DNA of 6,345 nucleotides from Streptosporangiaceae bacterium (GTDB lineage Bacteria > Actinomycetota > Actinomycetes > Streptosporangiales > Streptosporangiaceae): positions 1 to 6,345 of the forward strand of contig JASIGS010000587.1 of the NCBI GenBank assembly GCA_030052355.1, read 5' to 3'. Positions 1-5,864 of the stretch are shown piece after piece. The position numbers and the translations under genes were made by a program. Each line of letters starts with the position of its first letter. Position 1 is the first letter of the stretch. The notes below the pieces were generated by a model that made no database searches, was not told the DNA's origin, and saw only the letters and a program-made list of their open reading frames with translations.

Positions 1-1083
1 CAGGTAGCTGCGCAGCCCGCCCGGCGGCACCCCGAGCCGCACGGTATCCCCGGCCCCGACAGTGAACGCAGTCCCCGGCTCAGGCTGCCTGGCCTGCCCG
101 CCGGACCCGATGATCCTTACCGGCGCGGGCGCGCCGGCCAGCGCCGCGACCGCGCCGGTGCCGAACCGGAGCGACAGGCGGCCGAGCGTCACCTCGAGGG
201 CTGCGTCGCCTGGCTCGTTGCCAGCGAGCTCGTTGGCCAGCCGCAGGCTGGCCGGGTCGGCCGCGCCGCTGTGCGGCACGCCGAGGTGCCCGAACCCGGG
301 GCGCCCCAGGTCCTGGACGGTGCTGAGCGGGCCCGGCTGCAGCACCTCGACAGGCCCGCTGTGCTGGTCCGGGGGGGCGACCCCCCGGAGCCCCCCGCTG
401 TGCTGGTCCGGGGGGACGACGCCAGTTCCGTCCGCAGATGCCGTCGGGCTGAGCCTTGGGACGGGGCGGAAGCGCACCTGCCTGCCGGGCGCCAGCAGGG
501 CCGGCGGATCACTGCTGGTGTCCCACAGGACCGCGTCGGTGCGTCCGAGCAGCCGCCAGCCGCCGGGCGAGGCCGAGGGGTAGACCGCGGCCAGCCCGCC
601 GGCGATCGCCACCGATCCGGCCGGAACCGAAACCCTCGGGGTGTTCAGCCGTGGCACGCCAGCGAGCACCGGGTCGAGACCCGTCAGGTAGCCGAAGCCC
701 GGGGAGAAGCCGAGCCAGCCGACCCGGTAGCTGGCGGCCGCGTGCCGCCTGATGACCTCGGTCACGGCGAGCCCGGTCAGCGCGGCGACGTCGGCTAGGT
801 CCGGCCCGTCGTAACAGACGTCGATCTCGGTGATCTCGCTCGCCGGACCCGTTTCGGCCGCAGCCGGGGGAGTGGCCTGCAGCCGTCGGGCCAGCTCGCT
901 GCCCCGCCAGCTGTCCGGTTCGAAGCTGACCAGGACCGTGCAGGCACCCGGTACGACGTCGAGCACCCCCGGCAGGCGAGCCGCGGCGACGCCGGCCGCG
1001 TACGCGGCCGGCGTCACCGCCGTCCCGCTGAGGTCCACGAGCAGCGCAGCATCCCCGGCGAGCCTGATGTCCAACCCGGCCAC
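1..1083 (-). CDS. pxpBC: 5-oxoprolinase subunits PxpB and PxpC fused in one protein (partial, C-terminus beyond window)
   Basis: This is the ATP-dependent 5-oxoprolinase component that works with PxpA to convert 5-oxo-L-proline, ATP and water into L-glutamate, ADP and phosphate in the cytosol. The minus-strand frame is open for 361 codons from GTG at 1083 to the window edge. Residues 1 to about 210 are the PxpB (KipI) domain. It shows DVVPG near 42, VCY near 88, GFSPGFGYL at 125-133, a TPR..VPAGS stretch near 148-157, and a YPSASPGGW..LGRT stretch at 168-182. A low-complexity linker (about 211-243) leads into the PxpC (KipA, urea-amidolyase-like) domain, which starts near 245 with LQPGPLSTVQDLGRPG and continues with HSGAADP and a GLRSYL motif at the window edge. 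PxpB and PxpC are separate genes in Escherichia coli and Bacillus subtilis; fusions are known. The GTG lies 2 nt after the pxpA stop, with no strong ribosome site, so coupling to pxpA is likely. The family call is firm; the exact start is less so. Confidence 0.9.
   Translation of the reverse strand, partial: MAGLDIRLAGDAALLVDLSGTAVTPAAYAAGVAAARLPGVLDVVPGACTVLVSFEPDSWRGSELARRLQATPPAAAETGPASEITEIDVCYDGPDLADVAALTGLAVTEVIRRHAAASYRVGWLGFSPGFGYLTGLDPVLAGVPRLNTPRVSVPAGSVAIAGGLAAVYPSASPGGWRLLGRTDAVLWDTSSDPPALLAPGRQVRFRPVPRLSPTASADGTGVVPPDQHSGGLRGVAPPDQHSGPVEVLQPGPLSTVQDLGRPGFGHLGVPHSGAADPASLRLANELAGNEPGDAALEVTLGRLSLRFGTGAVAALAGAPAPVRIIGSGGQARQPEPGTAFTVGAGDTVRLGVPPGGLRSYL
355..420. repeat. In-frame tandem duplication with G-run/C-run hairpin inside the pxpBC linker
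   Basis: Two 27-base copies (355-381 and 394-420) match at 26 of 27 positions with a 39-base period, which is exactly 13 codons. On the coding strand each copy gives PPDQHSG (residues 224-230 and 237-243 of the fusion). Between the copies, 368-376 and 381-389 form a perfect 9-bp inverted repeat with a 4-base loop. The C-run arm at 381-389 could instead pair with 407-415 of the second copy. The repeat lies between the two enzyme domains, where extra residues should be tolerated. It may be a REP-like palindrome that entered a coding linker, or simple slippage expansion; the sequence alone does not decide. Confidence 0.8.
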
Positions 1084-1085
1084 CG

Positions 1086-1856
1086 TCAGGCGAACGGCGC
1101 GACCGTCGCGCCGGCCCGCTCCATGGCTGCCCTGACCGCGCTGGCCAGTGTCACGGCACCCGGAGTGTCTCCGTGCACACAGATGGAGCGGGGGGACAGC
1201 AGGACCTGGGTCCCGGCCACGGACTCGATGACCCCGTCGGTCACGAGCCCGGCGACCCGCGCGGCGACGACGCCGGGATCGGTAAGCACGGCTCCGGGAC
1301 GGCTGCGCGGGACCAGGCTGCCGTCGTCGTTGTAGCCGCGGTCGGCGAATGCCTCCGTGACCACCCGCAGGCCGGCCTGCCGGGCGGCCAGCTCGCTCTG
1401 TGAGCCCGGCAGGGTAAGCAGCGGCAGGCCGCGGTCGTAGCTCGCGACGGCGGCCGCGACCGCCGCGGCCTGCTCCGGGTCGCGGGCCGCCCGGTTGTAC
1501 AGCGCCCCGTGCGGCTTGACGTAGCCCACGCGACCGCCCTCCGCTCGTGCCACCCCGTCGAGCGCGGCTATCTGGTAGAGCAACTCGGCCTCGAGCTCGA
1601 CGGGCGGCACTGTCATCTCACGCCGGCCGAAGCCGGCAAGGTCGTGGTAAGAGACCTGGGCGCCGATCGTGACACCGCGGCTCACCGCGGCCGCGCACGC
1701 GCGCCTGATCGTCAGCGGGTCGCCCGCGTGAAAGCCGCATGCCACGTTGGCGCTGGTGACGACGGCCAGCAGGGCTTCATCGTCGCCGAGCCGCCAGGCA
1801 CCGTAGCTCTCGCCCAGGTCGGCGTTGAGGTCAACGACCTTGAGGTCGCCGGTCAC
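1086..1856 (-). CDS. pxpA: 5-oxoprolinase subunit PxpA (LamB/YcsF family)
   Basis: PxpA is the cytosolic LamB/YcsF-family subunit of the prokaryotic 5-oxoprolinase, which acts with PxpB and PxpC to hydrolyse pyroglutamate to glutamate. The 256 residues match the usual length of about 250. Family motifs appear in order: DLNADLGES (9-17), ANVACGFHAGDP (36-47), GAQVSYHDLAGFGRR (65-79), VKPHGALYN (113-121), EAFADRGY (168-175), LVPRSRPGAV (181-190) and ICVHGDTPGAV (225-235). In many PxpA proteins the third motif reads GAHPSYPD, so this copy has Gln-Val for His-Pro. From memory, that variant is common in actinobacteria. The GTG start overlaps the stop of the preceding gene as GTGA, and GAGGAG sits at 1873-1868, a good ribosome site inside the upstream reading frame. 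A slightly later start, at Val7 or Val8, cannot be excluded. The stop is 2 nt before pxpBC. Confidence 0.95.
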   Translation of the reverse strand: MTGDLKVVDLNADLGESYGAWRLGDDEALLAVVTSANVACGFHAGDPLTIRRACAAAVSRGVTIGAQVSYHDLAGFGRREMTVPPVELEAELLYQIAALDGVARAEGGRVGYVKPHGALYNRAARDPEQAAAVAAAVASYDRGLPLLTLPGSQSELAARQAGLRVVTEAFADRGYNDDGSLVPRSRPGAVLTDPGVVAARVAGLVTDGVIESVAGTQVLLSPRSICVHGDTPGAVTLASAVRAAMERAGATVAPFA

Positions 1857-3514
1857 CCGGGCTGGCTCTCCTCGGGTGGCAGGTCGGCGAGCGCGTCGGC
1901 GATCTCAGCCTCGACAGGGCCCGCCTCGGCGATCGTGTTCATCAGCTCGTGCATTACTGTGTGCCGGCTCTCGCCGAGGTCGAGCAGCCGCTGAGCGGCC
2001 TCCCACAGCTCGGGTGGGTCGTTGCGCCACAGCCGGTCTGCCAGCGCGACGTGCTGGCCGATGTGCTCGTCATCGGCCGGGCCGACCTGGATGTCGTCGT
2101 GATAAGCGGCCAGCAGGATCCGCCGGTCCGACGTGACCGCCGGGTTGAGCGTGGCCAGGTCGGTGCCCTGGTACCCGCCGTGCAGCAGCGGGAACGCGAA
2201 TACGCGACGGGCGAGTGCCTCCAGGTCGCCGTCCGGCAGGAGCCTGGACACCATCTCCGGCTCCAGCCCGAACGAGGACGGGTCGCGGTACACGGTGGGG
2301 AACGTCCGCATCGCCTCGAACACGGCCTCGAGTGTCGTCGCGACCGACTCGTCGGACAGGCCCTGCCGGGCACCGGCCCAGCGGACCCAGGCGAGCAGCA
2401 CGTGCGGCATCGCCTCCTGCTCAGCGCGGGACAGCACGACCTTCCGCGGCAGCCAGTCCAGCAGGAACGTCGTGGCCTTCGCCGGACTCACCCGCAGCGG
2501 CCTGGCAAAGTCGCGCTCGTAGCCGTAGGCGACGATGTGATCGGCGCACCTGCTCGCGGCCTCCCGGTCGGACAGGTCTTCCGCCTCGTCGGAGGCGAGG
2601 AACTCGGCCACGAGCATCGCACGGCGGTCCTTGCGCCACACCTGGCGCCGGGAGGCGACGGTCACCGCCGGGGCTGCCGGGGCGGTGGCCATGCCCTCCG
2701 CGCCGGCCGGGAGCACCGGCGGCAGCGTCCTGATCCTGGCGCGGATGAACGCGTGGTAGGAGGGGAACGACGCGCTGACCGCGGGGTCGGCTGCCTCCTG
2801 CGTGGCGGCCAGCGCGGCTCCGAGTATGCGCCTGGCCTGCGGCGGGTCGACCTGCATGAACGTTGAGCCTGCGCCGCCGGCGTCCCGGCAGTAGTCGAGC
2901 AGCTTGGGCACCTGCGAGGTCACCCAGCCGTCCCTGGCCATGCCACCCGCTGTGTAATCGACCACGACGACGAGCGCGTGCTGTTCCTCGCCGGCGTAGC
3001 TGAAGACGCAGACGACCTCGTCGCGATCGCCGAACGCGTCGGAGTTCACGTAGCACTCGGCGGCCTCGACCGCGCCCACGTGCTGCGCCCAGGCCGGCCT
3101 GGCCACCCCGCGATCCATCAGCTCCAGGGCCGCCTGCTCGGCCTTGACCGCCTGGCGGGGCGTGCCGAGGCAGGCTATGCCGGACAGCAGCGCGAGCGCC
3201 GCCGGGGTTCCCTGCTCGGCCGCGTACCTGACGAGCCCCTCGCCCACGAGTTCCTCGACGTCGGCGCCGCGCCGGCGGCTGCGTGCCGTGCGGGCGTGCT
3301 GGCCCCACCAGGTGCCCAGCAGCTCACTGACCATGAGTTCGGCATCCAGCGGGCTGCGGACGGCCAGCAACTCGCGGGCGGCGCGGAGCATCTCGGCGAA
3401 CAGCGCGTTCGGCGGCGGGTTCACCGGGCCGGGCGACTGCCGCGGCCCCCGCCCGGGCGTACGCTGCTGGCCCCTGTCGCCTGCTGGATCCTTGCGTCGG
3501 CTCTGGGGGCTCAC
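1853..3514 (-). CDS. Conserved actinobacterial protein of unknown function, coupled to pxpA
   Basis: I do not recognise a function. The frame is open to 3655, but residues upstream of 3514 look like translated intergenic DNA. GTG at 3514 gives a typical basic start (MSPQSRRK) and a 553-residue soluble protein. No Shine-Dalgarno precedes it, so translation may be leaderless. Residues 1-35 are basic and Pro/Gly-rich, probably disordered. Residues about 36-265 form one predicted domain with SPLDAELMVSELLG (54-67) and a hydrophobic strand pattern ending in VVVVDY (182-187). An Ala/Pro linker spans about 267-285. The second domain runs from about 290 and contains SPAKATTFLLDWLPRKV (343-359). It ends in NDPPELWEAAQRLLDLGESR (498-517) followed by HTVMHEL. 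That ending loosely resembles the DUF1841-type helical module from memory, which is not verified. There are no membrane helices or signal peptide. Its stop overlaps the pxpA start by 4 nt (GTGA), so the genes are co-transcribed, but the family may simply be a chance operon neighbour. Confidence 0.8.
   Translation of the reverse strand: MSPQSRRKDPAGDRGQQRTPGRGPRQSPGPVNPPPNALFAEMLRAARELLAVRSPLDAELMVSELLGTWWGQHARTARSRRRGADVEELVGEGLVRYAAEQGTPAALALLSGIACLGTPRQAVKAEQAALELMDRGVARPAWAQHVGAVEAAECYVNSDAFGDRDEVVCVFSYAGEEQHALVVVVDYTAGGMARDGWVTSQVPKLLDYCRDAGGAGSTFMQVDPPQARRILGAALAATQEAADPAVSASFPSYHAFIRARIRTLPPVLPAGAEGMATAPAAPAVTVASRRQVWRKDRRAMLVAEFLASDEAEDLSDREAASRCADHIVAYGYERDFARPLRVSPAKATTFLLDWLPRKVVLSRAEQEAMPHVLLAWVRWAGARQGLSDESVATTLEAVFEAMRTFPTVYRDPSSFGLEPEMVSRLLPDGDLEALARRVFAFPLLHGGYQGTDLATLNPAVTSDRRILLAAYHDDIQVGPADDEHIGQHVALADRLWRNDPPELWEAAQRLLDLGESRHTVMHELMNTIAEAGPVEAEIADALADLPPEESQPG
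1866..1873 (-). promoter_or_regulatory. Ribosome binding site for pxpA
   Basis: GAGGAGAG on the minus strand ends 9 nt before the GTG start of pxpA. It lies within the last codons of the upstream gene (encoding Glu-Glu-Ser). This supports the GTG at 1856 as the start and reinitiation by ribosomes finishing the upstream gene. Confidence 0.7.
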
Positions 3515-3631
3515 CCGTCTAGCTTGGCAGATTCCCGCGGCGTCGTGCCACGCATGACCGCGCGCGCCGCCGATTTTCGGCCTCCGACCTGGCTCGGCGG
3601 CAATTAAGAGGAGAGAAGTCCACCGGTTCTG

Positions 3632-3664
3632 CCCGACTAACCAGCGAACGGGCAATTAGTCCGG
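3632..3664. repeat. Inverted repeat in the divergent intergenic region
   Basis: GACTAA at 3635-3640 is the reverse complement of TTAGTC at 3656-3661. Two further G-C pairs lie beyond one mismatch. A competing pairing, GCCCG 3631-3635 with CGGGC 3649-3653, uses overlapping bases, so only one can form. It could be an operator for the divergent promoters or chance; there is no further support. Confidence 0.3.
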
Positions 3665-3690
3665 TAGCGTCCTGCTGGACGGGCCTGCCA

Positions 3691-3716
3691 CAGCCGGGAC
3701 CCAGGCAGCCCGGCTG
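3691..3716. repeat. Inverted repeat, 8-bp stem
   Basis: CAGCCGGG at 3691-3698 is perfectly complementary to CCCGGCTG at 3709-3716, with a 10-base loop. There is no T-tract on either side, so it is not a standard intrinsic terminator. In DNA this GC-rich such a stem can arise by chance. Confidence 0.35.
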
Positions 3717-3794
3717 GTGCCGCCTCCGCGGGACGGAAGCGGCTCCCGGCAGCCGGTCACCGCGGCAGGCTGCCTGCGCTGGCCCGACCCGTGT

Positions 3795-3802
3795 TGTATA
3801 CA
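3795..3802. promoter_or_regulatory. Palindrome TGTATACA upstream of the transporter, possible operator
   Basis: This is a perfect 8-base AT-rich palindrome in otherwise GC-rich DNA, just upstream of the putative transporter promoter. TA-centred palindromes of this kind occur in operators of GntR-type and related repressors, but it does not match a full consensus I can name, and no regulator gene is in the window. Confidence 0.25.
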
Positions 3803-3811
3803 TTCACGGGA

Positions 3812-3839
3812 TTGCCGGTTACAGCGACATAACTAGGTG
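3812..3839 (+). promoter_or_regulatory. Candidate promoter for the peptide transporter operon
   Basis: TTGCCG at 3812-3817 resembles a -35 box. TAGGTG at 3834-3839 lies 16 bases downstream as a weak -10. TAACTA at 3830-3835 is a better -10 by sequence, but its 12-base spacing is short. The site falls in the most AT-rich part of the intergenic region, about 80 bases before the lipoprotein start. The location is reasonable; the exact boxes are uncertain. Confidence 0.35.
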
Positions 3840-3855
3840 TTTGGTGCGCACTATG

Positions 3856-3883
3856 CGCCGGCCGCCTGGCCCGGCGGTCGGCG
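3856..3883 (+). promoter_or_regulatory. Strong hairpin in the 5' leader of the substrate-binding protein gene
   Basis: Bases 3856-3866 pair with 3873-3883 around a 6-base loop. This gives an 11-bp stem in RNA with all G-C pairs except one G-U (3861/3878). It ends about 33 bases before the ATG and upstream of the purine-rich ribosome site, so it need not block initiation. There is no U-tract, so it is not an obvious attenuator. It could stabilise the 5' end of the message or form part of a regulatory leader. Confidence 0.45.
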
Positions 3884-3896
3884 AGTGCCCTGGCGC

Positions 3897-3904
3897 GAGA
3901 GGGA
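3897..3904 (+). promoter_or_regulatory. Probable ribosome binding site of the substrate-binding protein gene
   Basis: The purine-rich GAGAGGGA stretch lies 12 bases before ATG 3917, slightly far but usable. It supports this ATG, which also gives a complete N-terminal signal sequence. Confidence 0.5.
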
Positions 3905-3916
3905 CGGCGGTACGGG

Positions 3917-5836
3917 ATGCGAGCAGGGATCGCGGCGAGGATTTCGGCTTGGCAGCCCCGGCGCGGCTCACGCCGCAGGCTGGTTCTGGGCGCGTGCTGC
4001 GGCCTGGCCGGCCTGGCCATGACCGTGGCGGGCTGCGGTGCGGCTGCGTCCGCGCCTCCGGGCGCGGCCTCGTCGGACGGCGGCACGACCGTGACCTACG
4101 CGCTCGCGCCCGGCGTGACCGCCAACTACATCTTCCCGTTCGACGACAGCGACGTTTACACCGTGTACAACGTCGATGACTTCCAGTACCTGCTGTACCG
4201 CCCGCTCTACTGGTTCGGCCACGGCACGAGCCCGTTCATGAACGAAGCCATGAGCCTCGCGTATCCGCCGGTCTACAAGGGCCAGCAGGTGACGATCCGG
4301 CTGAGGCCCGGCTGGAAGTGGTCCAACGGGGAACCCGTGGACGCGCAGGACGTCATCTTCTGGATGAACATGATGAAGGCCGAGGCGGTTCCCTTCAACC
4401 AGGGCCCGTCGATCGGCCTGGCCAGCAACTGGGGTGGCTTTGTGCCGGGCGGGATACCCACCGACGTCACGGACATCCATGCGGTCGGCACGTACGACGT
4501 CCAGATGACGATCTCGGGCGCCTTCTCGCAGACCTGGTTCACCGACAACGAGCTCAGCCAGATCACCCCGATGCCGATGGCCTGGGACGTCACCGGATCC
4601 GGCCCGAGCAACTGCGTCGGCGGCTCGATATCCGACTGCCGCGCCGTCTACAACTACCTGAGCGGACTCTCGAACAACCAGACGGCCGACGGCACTTCGA
4701 AGATCTGGGGGGTGGTGGACGGAGCGTGGCGGGTGCAGAGCCTGACCAGCCAGAACGTGCTGACGCTGGTGATCAACGACAAGTACTCAGGCAAGCTGCC
4801 CGCGGATCACGTCACCAGGTTCATCGAGGAGCCATTCACCTCCGAGCAGGCCGAGTACGACGTGCTGCAGGATCCCACCAGCAACGAGACGATCGACGTC
4901 GGCTACCTGCCCACTGACGACGCCCCGCCCCCGTCCGGCTCCGGCGTCGGGACCAACCCGGTGTCGCTGACCGGCTACAACCTGTCCACCCAGTGGGTAT
5001 GGCAGCTCAGCTACTTCCCTTACAACTTCGCCAACCCGACCGCCGGGCCCATCTTCAGCAAGCTCTACTTCCGGGAGGCCTTCCAGGACCTGGTGGACCA
5101 GGAGGGCACCATCGACGGCCCGCTGCACGGCTACGGCAAGGTCACCGTCGGCCCGGTGGCGACCTACCCGGTGACGCCGTACGTGTCGGCGCAGCTGAAA
5201 GACGGCGGCGATCCGTGGCCGCTCAGTGTCACCAAGGCCGAGAGCCTGCTGCACCAGAATGGCTGGTCGGCGTCTAAGTCAGGAGGCACCGACACCTGCA
5301 CGCGCGCGGGCACGGCACCGGGAGACTGTGGTGCGGGCATCAAGGCAGGCACCCCGCTGGACCTCACGCTGTTCTACGCCACCGGCATCGACTGGATGGC
5401 GTCCGCGGCCAAGGAACTGGCGTCCAACGCCGCGCTGGCCGGTATCAACCTGACAGCGACGGGAGAGACGTTCCAGAACGTCATCGACGACCTCGGACAC
5501 CCCACGAGCTGGGAAATGGCCTTCTGGGGCTCGTGGACCTACTCCCCGGACTACCTGCCAACGGGGGACGAGCTGTTCCTCAAGGGCGCCATCGCGAACT
5601 ACGGGGACTACGACAACACGCTCAACAACATCCTGACCAAGGCGACGCTGCACGCGAGGACCCCGGCCGCGTTCGACCAGGCCATGTACACCTGGGAGGA
5701 CAACCTGGCCAAGCAGCTTCCGGTGGTCTGGGAGCCGGATACGCCGACCCTCATCGAGACCATCAAGGGGCTGGACATCGGCGTGCAGAACCCTGCGCTG
5801 ACGATCACGCCGGAAGACTGGCACTGGCAGACGTGA
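3917..5836 (+). CDS. Peptide-type ABC transporter substrate-binding lipoprotein (SBP family 5)
   Basis: This is an extracytoplasmic lipoprotein that captures a ligand, most likely a peptide, and delivers it to the permease encoded next door. The 639 residues are a little longer than typical family-5 proteins. The N-terminus has an Arg-rich region with SRRR followed by a hydrophobic stretch (22-38), then lipobox VAGC with acylated Cys40. SRRRLVL (18-24) roughly fits a Tat motif, so Tat export is possible. The mature protein carries the family-5 signature region VTIRLRPGWKWSNG (125-138), continuing with EPVDAQDVIFW (139-149). Further hallmarks are FIEEPFTSEQAEYDVL (302-317), YFREAFQDLVDQ (384-395), an SVTKAESLLHQNGW segment (437-450), and a closing region with LPVVW before an EDWHW end. 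Two close cysteine pairs (C233/C241 and C461/C471) may form disulfides outside the cell. The ligand cannot be predicted; family members also bind nickel, sugars or opines. It is first in a rightward operon, 28 nt before the permease. Confidence 0.93.
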   Translation: MRAGIAARISAWQPRRGSRRRLVLGACCGLAGLAMTVAGCGAAASAPPGAASSDGGTTVTYALAPGVTANYIFPFDDSDVYTVYNVDDFQYLLYRPLYWFGHGTSPFMNEAMSLAYPPVYKGQQVTIRLRPGWKWSNGEPVDAQDVIFWMNMMKAEAVPFNQGPSIGLASNWGGFVPGGIPTDVTDIHAVGTYDVQMTISGAFSQTWFTDNELSQITPMPMAWDVTGSGPSNCVGGSISDCRAVYNYLSGLSNNQTADGTSKIWGVVDGAWRVQSLTSQNVLTLVINDKYSGKLPADHVTRFIEEPFTSEQAEYDVLQDPTSNETIDVGYLPTDDAPPPSGSGVGTNPVSLTGYNLSTQWVWQLSYFPYNFANPTAGPIFSKLYFREAFQDLVDQEGTIDGPLHGYGKVTVGPVATYPVTPYVSAQLKDGGDPWPLSVTKAESLLHQNGWSASKSGGTDTCTRAGTAPGDCGAGIKAGTPLDLTLFYATGIDWMASAAKELASNAALAGINLTATGETFQNVIDDLGHPTSWEMAFWGSWTYSPDYLPTGDELFLKGAIANYGDYDNTLNNILTKATLHARTPAAFDQAMYTWEDNLAKQLPVVWEPDTPTLIETIKGLDIGVQNPALTITPEDWHWQT

Positions 5837-5839
5837 ATC

Positions 5840-5858
5840 GGTCCCGGCCGGCCGGACC
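5840..5858 (+). promoter_or_regulatory. Hairpin between substrate-binding protein and permease genes
   Basis: GGTCC 5840-5844 pairs with GGACC 5854-5858. After a bulged C, GG 5846-5847 pairs with CC 5852-5853 around a 4-base loop. It fills most of the 28-base gap between stop and next start and lacks a T-tract. In binding-protein transporter operons, stem-loops at this position are known to protect the upstream message (malE-malF is the classic case); that role here is inferred. Confidence 0.4.
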
Positions 5859-5864
5859 AGGCTC

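Larger units (their letters stand above)
3515..3916. other. Divergent intergenic region
   Basis: This stretch separates the leftward unknown-pxpA-pxpBC unit from the rightward transporter genes and must hold promoters for both. I see no supportable gene in it: the overlapping frames are low-complexity Arg/Pro/Ala shadows. The most AT-rich part is 3791-3842, upstream of the transporter, and another small AT-richer patch lies at 3599-3660. The latter contains two copies of GGCAATTA (3599-3606 and 3651-3658). No clear promoter for the leftward unit was found by eye. No T-tract terminator is present, as expected between divergent genes. Confidence 0.7.

Noticed and set aside
62..798. Plus-strand open frames across the left edge
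   Set aside because: They are shadows of the minus-strand PxpBC frame, which shows continuous family motifs.
1949..2866. 305-residue plus-strand open frame opposite the unknown gene
   Set aside because: It is antisense to a better-supported gene, is rich in Arg/Gly/Val/His without a recognisable domain, and such long shadow frames are usual in GC-rich DNA.
2421..3308. 295-residue minus-strand frame overlapping the unknown gene
   Set aside because: Its composition is dominated by Arg, Gly and Ala repeats from GC-rich codons in the wrong frame, and it lies entirely inside the 553-residue gene.
3606..3618. Purine-rich stretch resembling a ribosome site on the plus strand
   Set aside because: No ATG, GTG or TTG follows at a usable distance with an open frame.
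3515..3655. N-terminal extension of the unknown gene up to the first in-frame start at 3655
   Set aside because: The 47 extra residues look like translated intergenic DNA, while GTG at 3514 begins a typical basic N-terminus.
3691..3716. Inverted repeat as an intrinsic terminator
   Set aside because: There is no T-tract on either strand and it sits between divergently transcribed genes, where no terminator is expected.
3837..4179. Two short plus-strand frames overlapping the start of the binding protein
   Set aside because: They run through the leader hairpin and the lipoprotein signal in other frames, with no ribosome site or domain.
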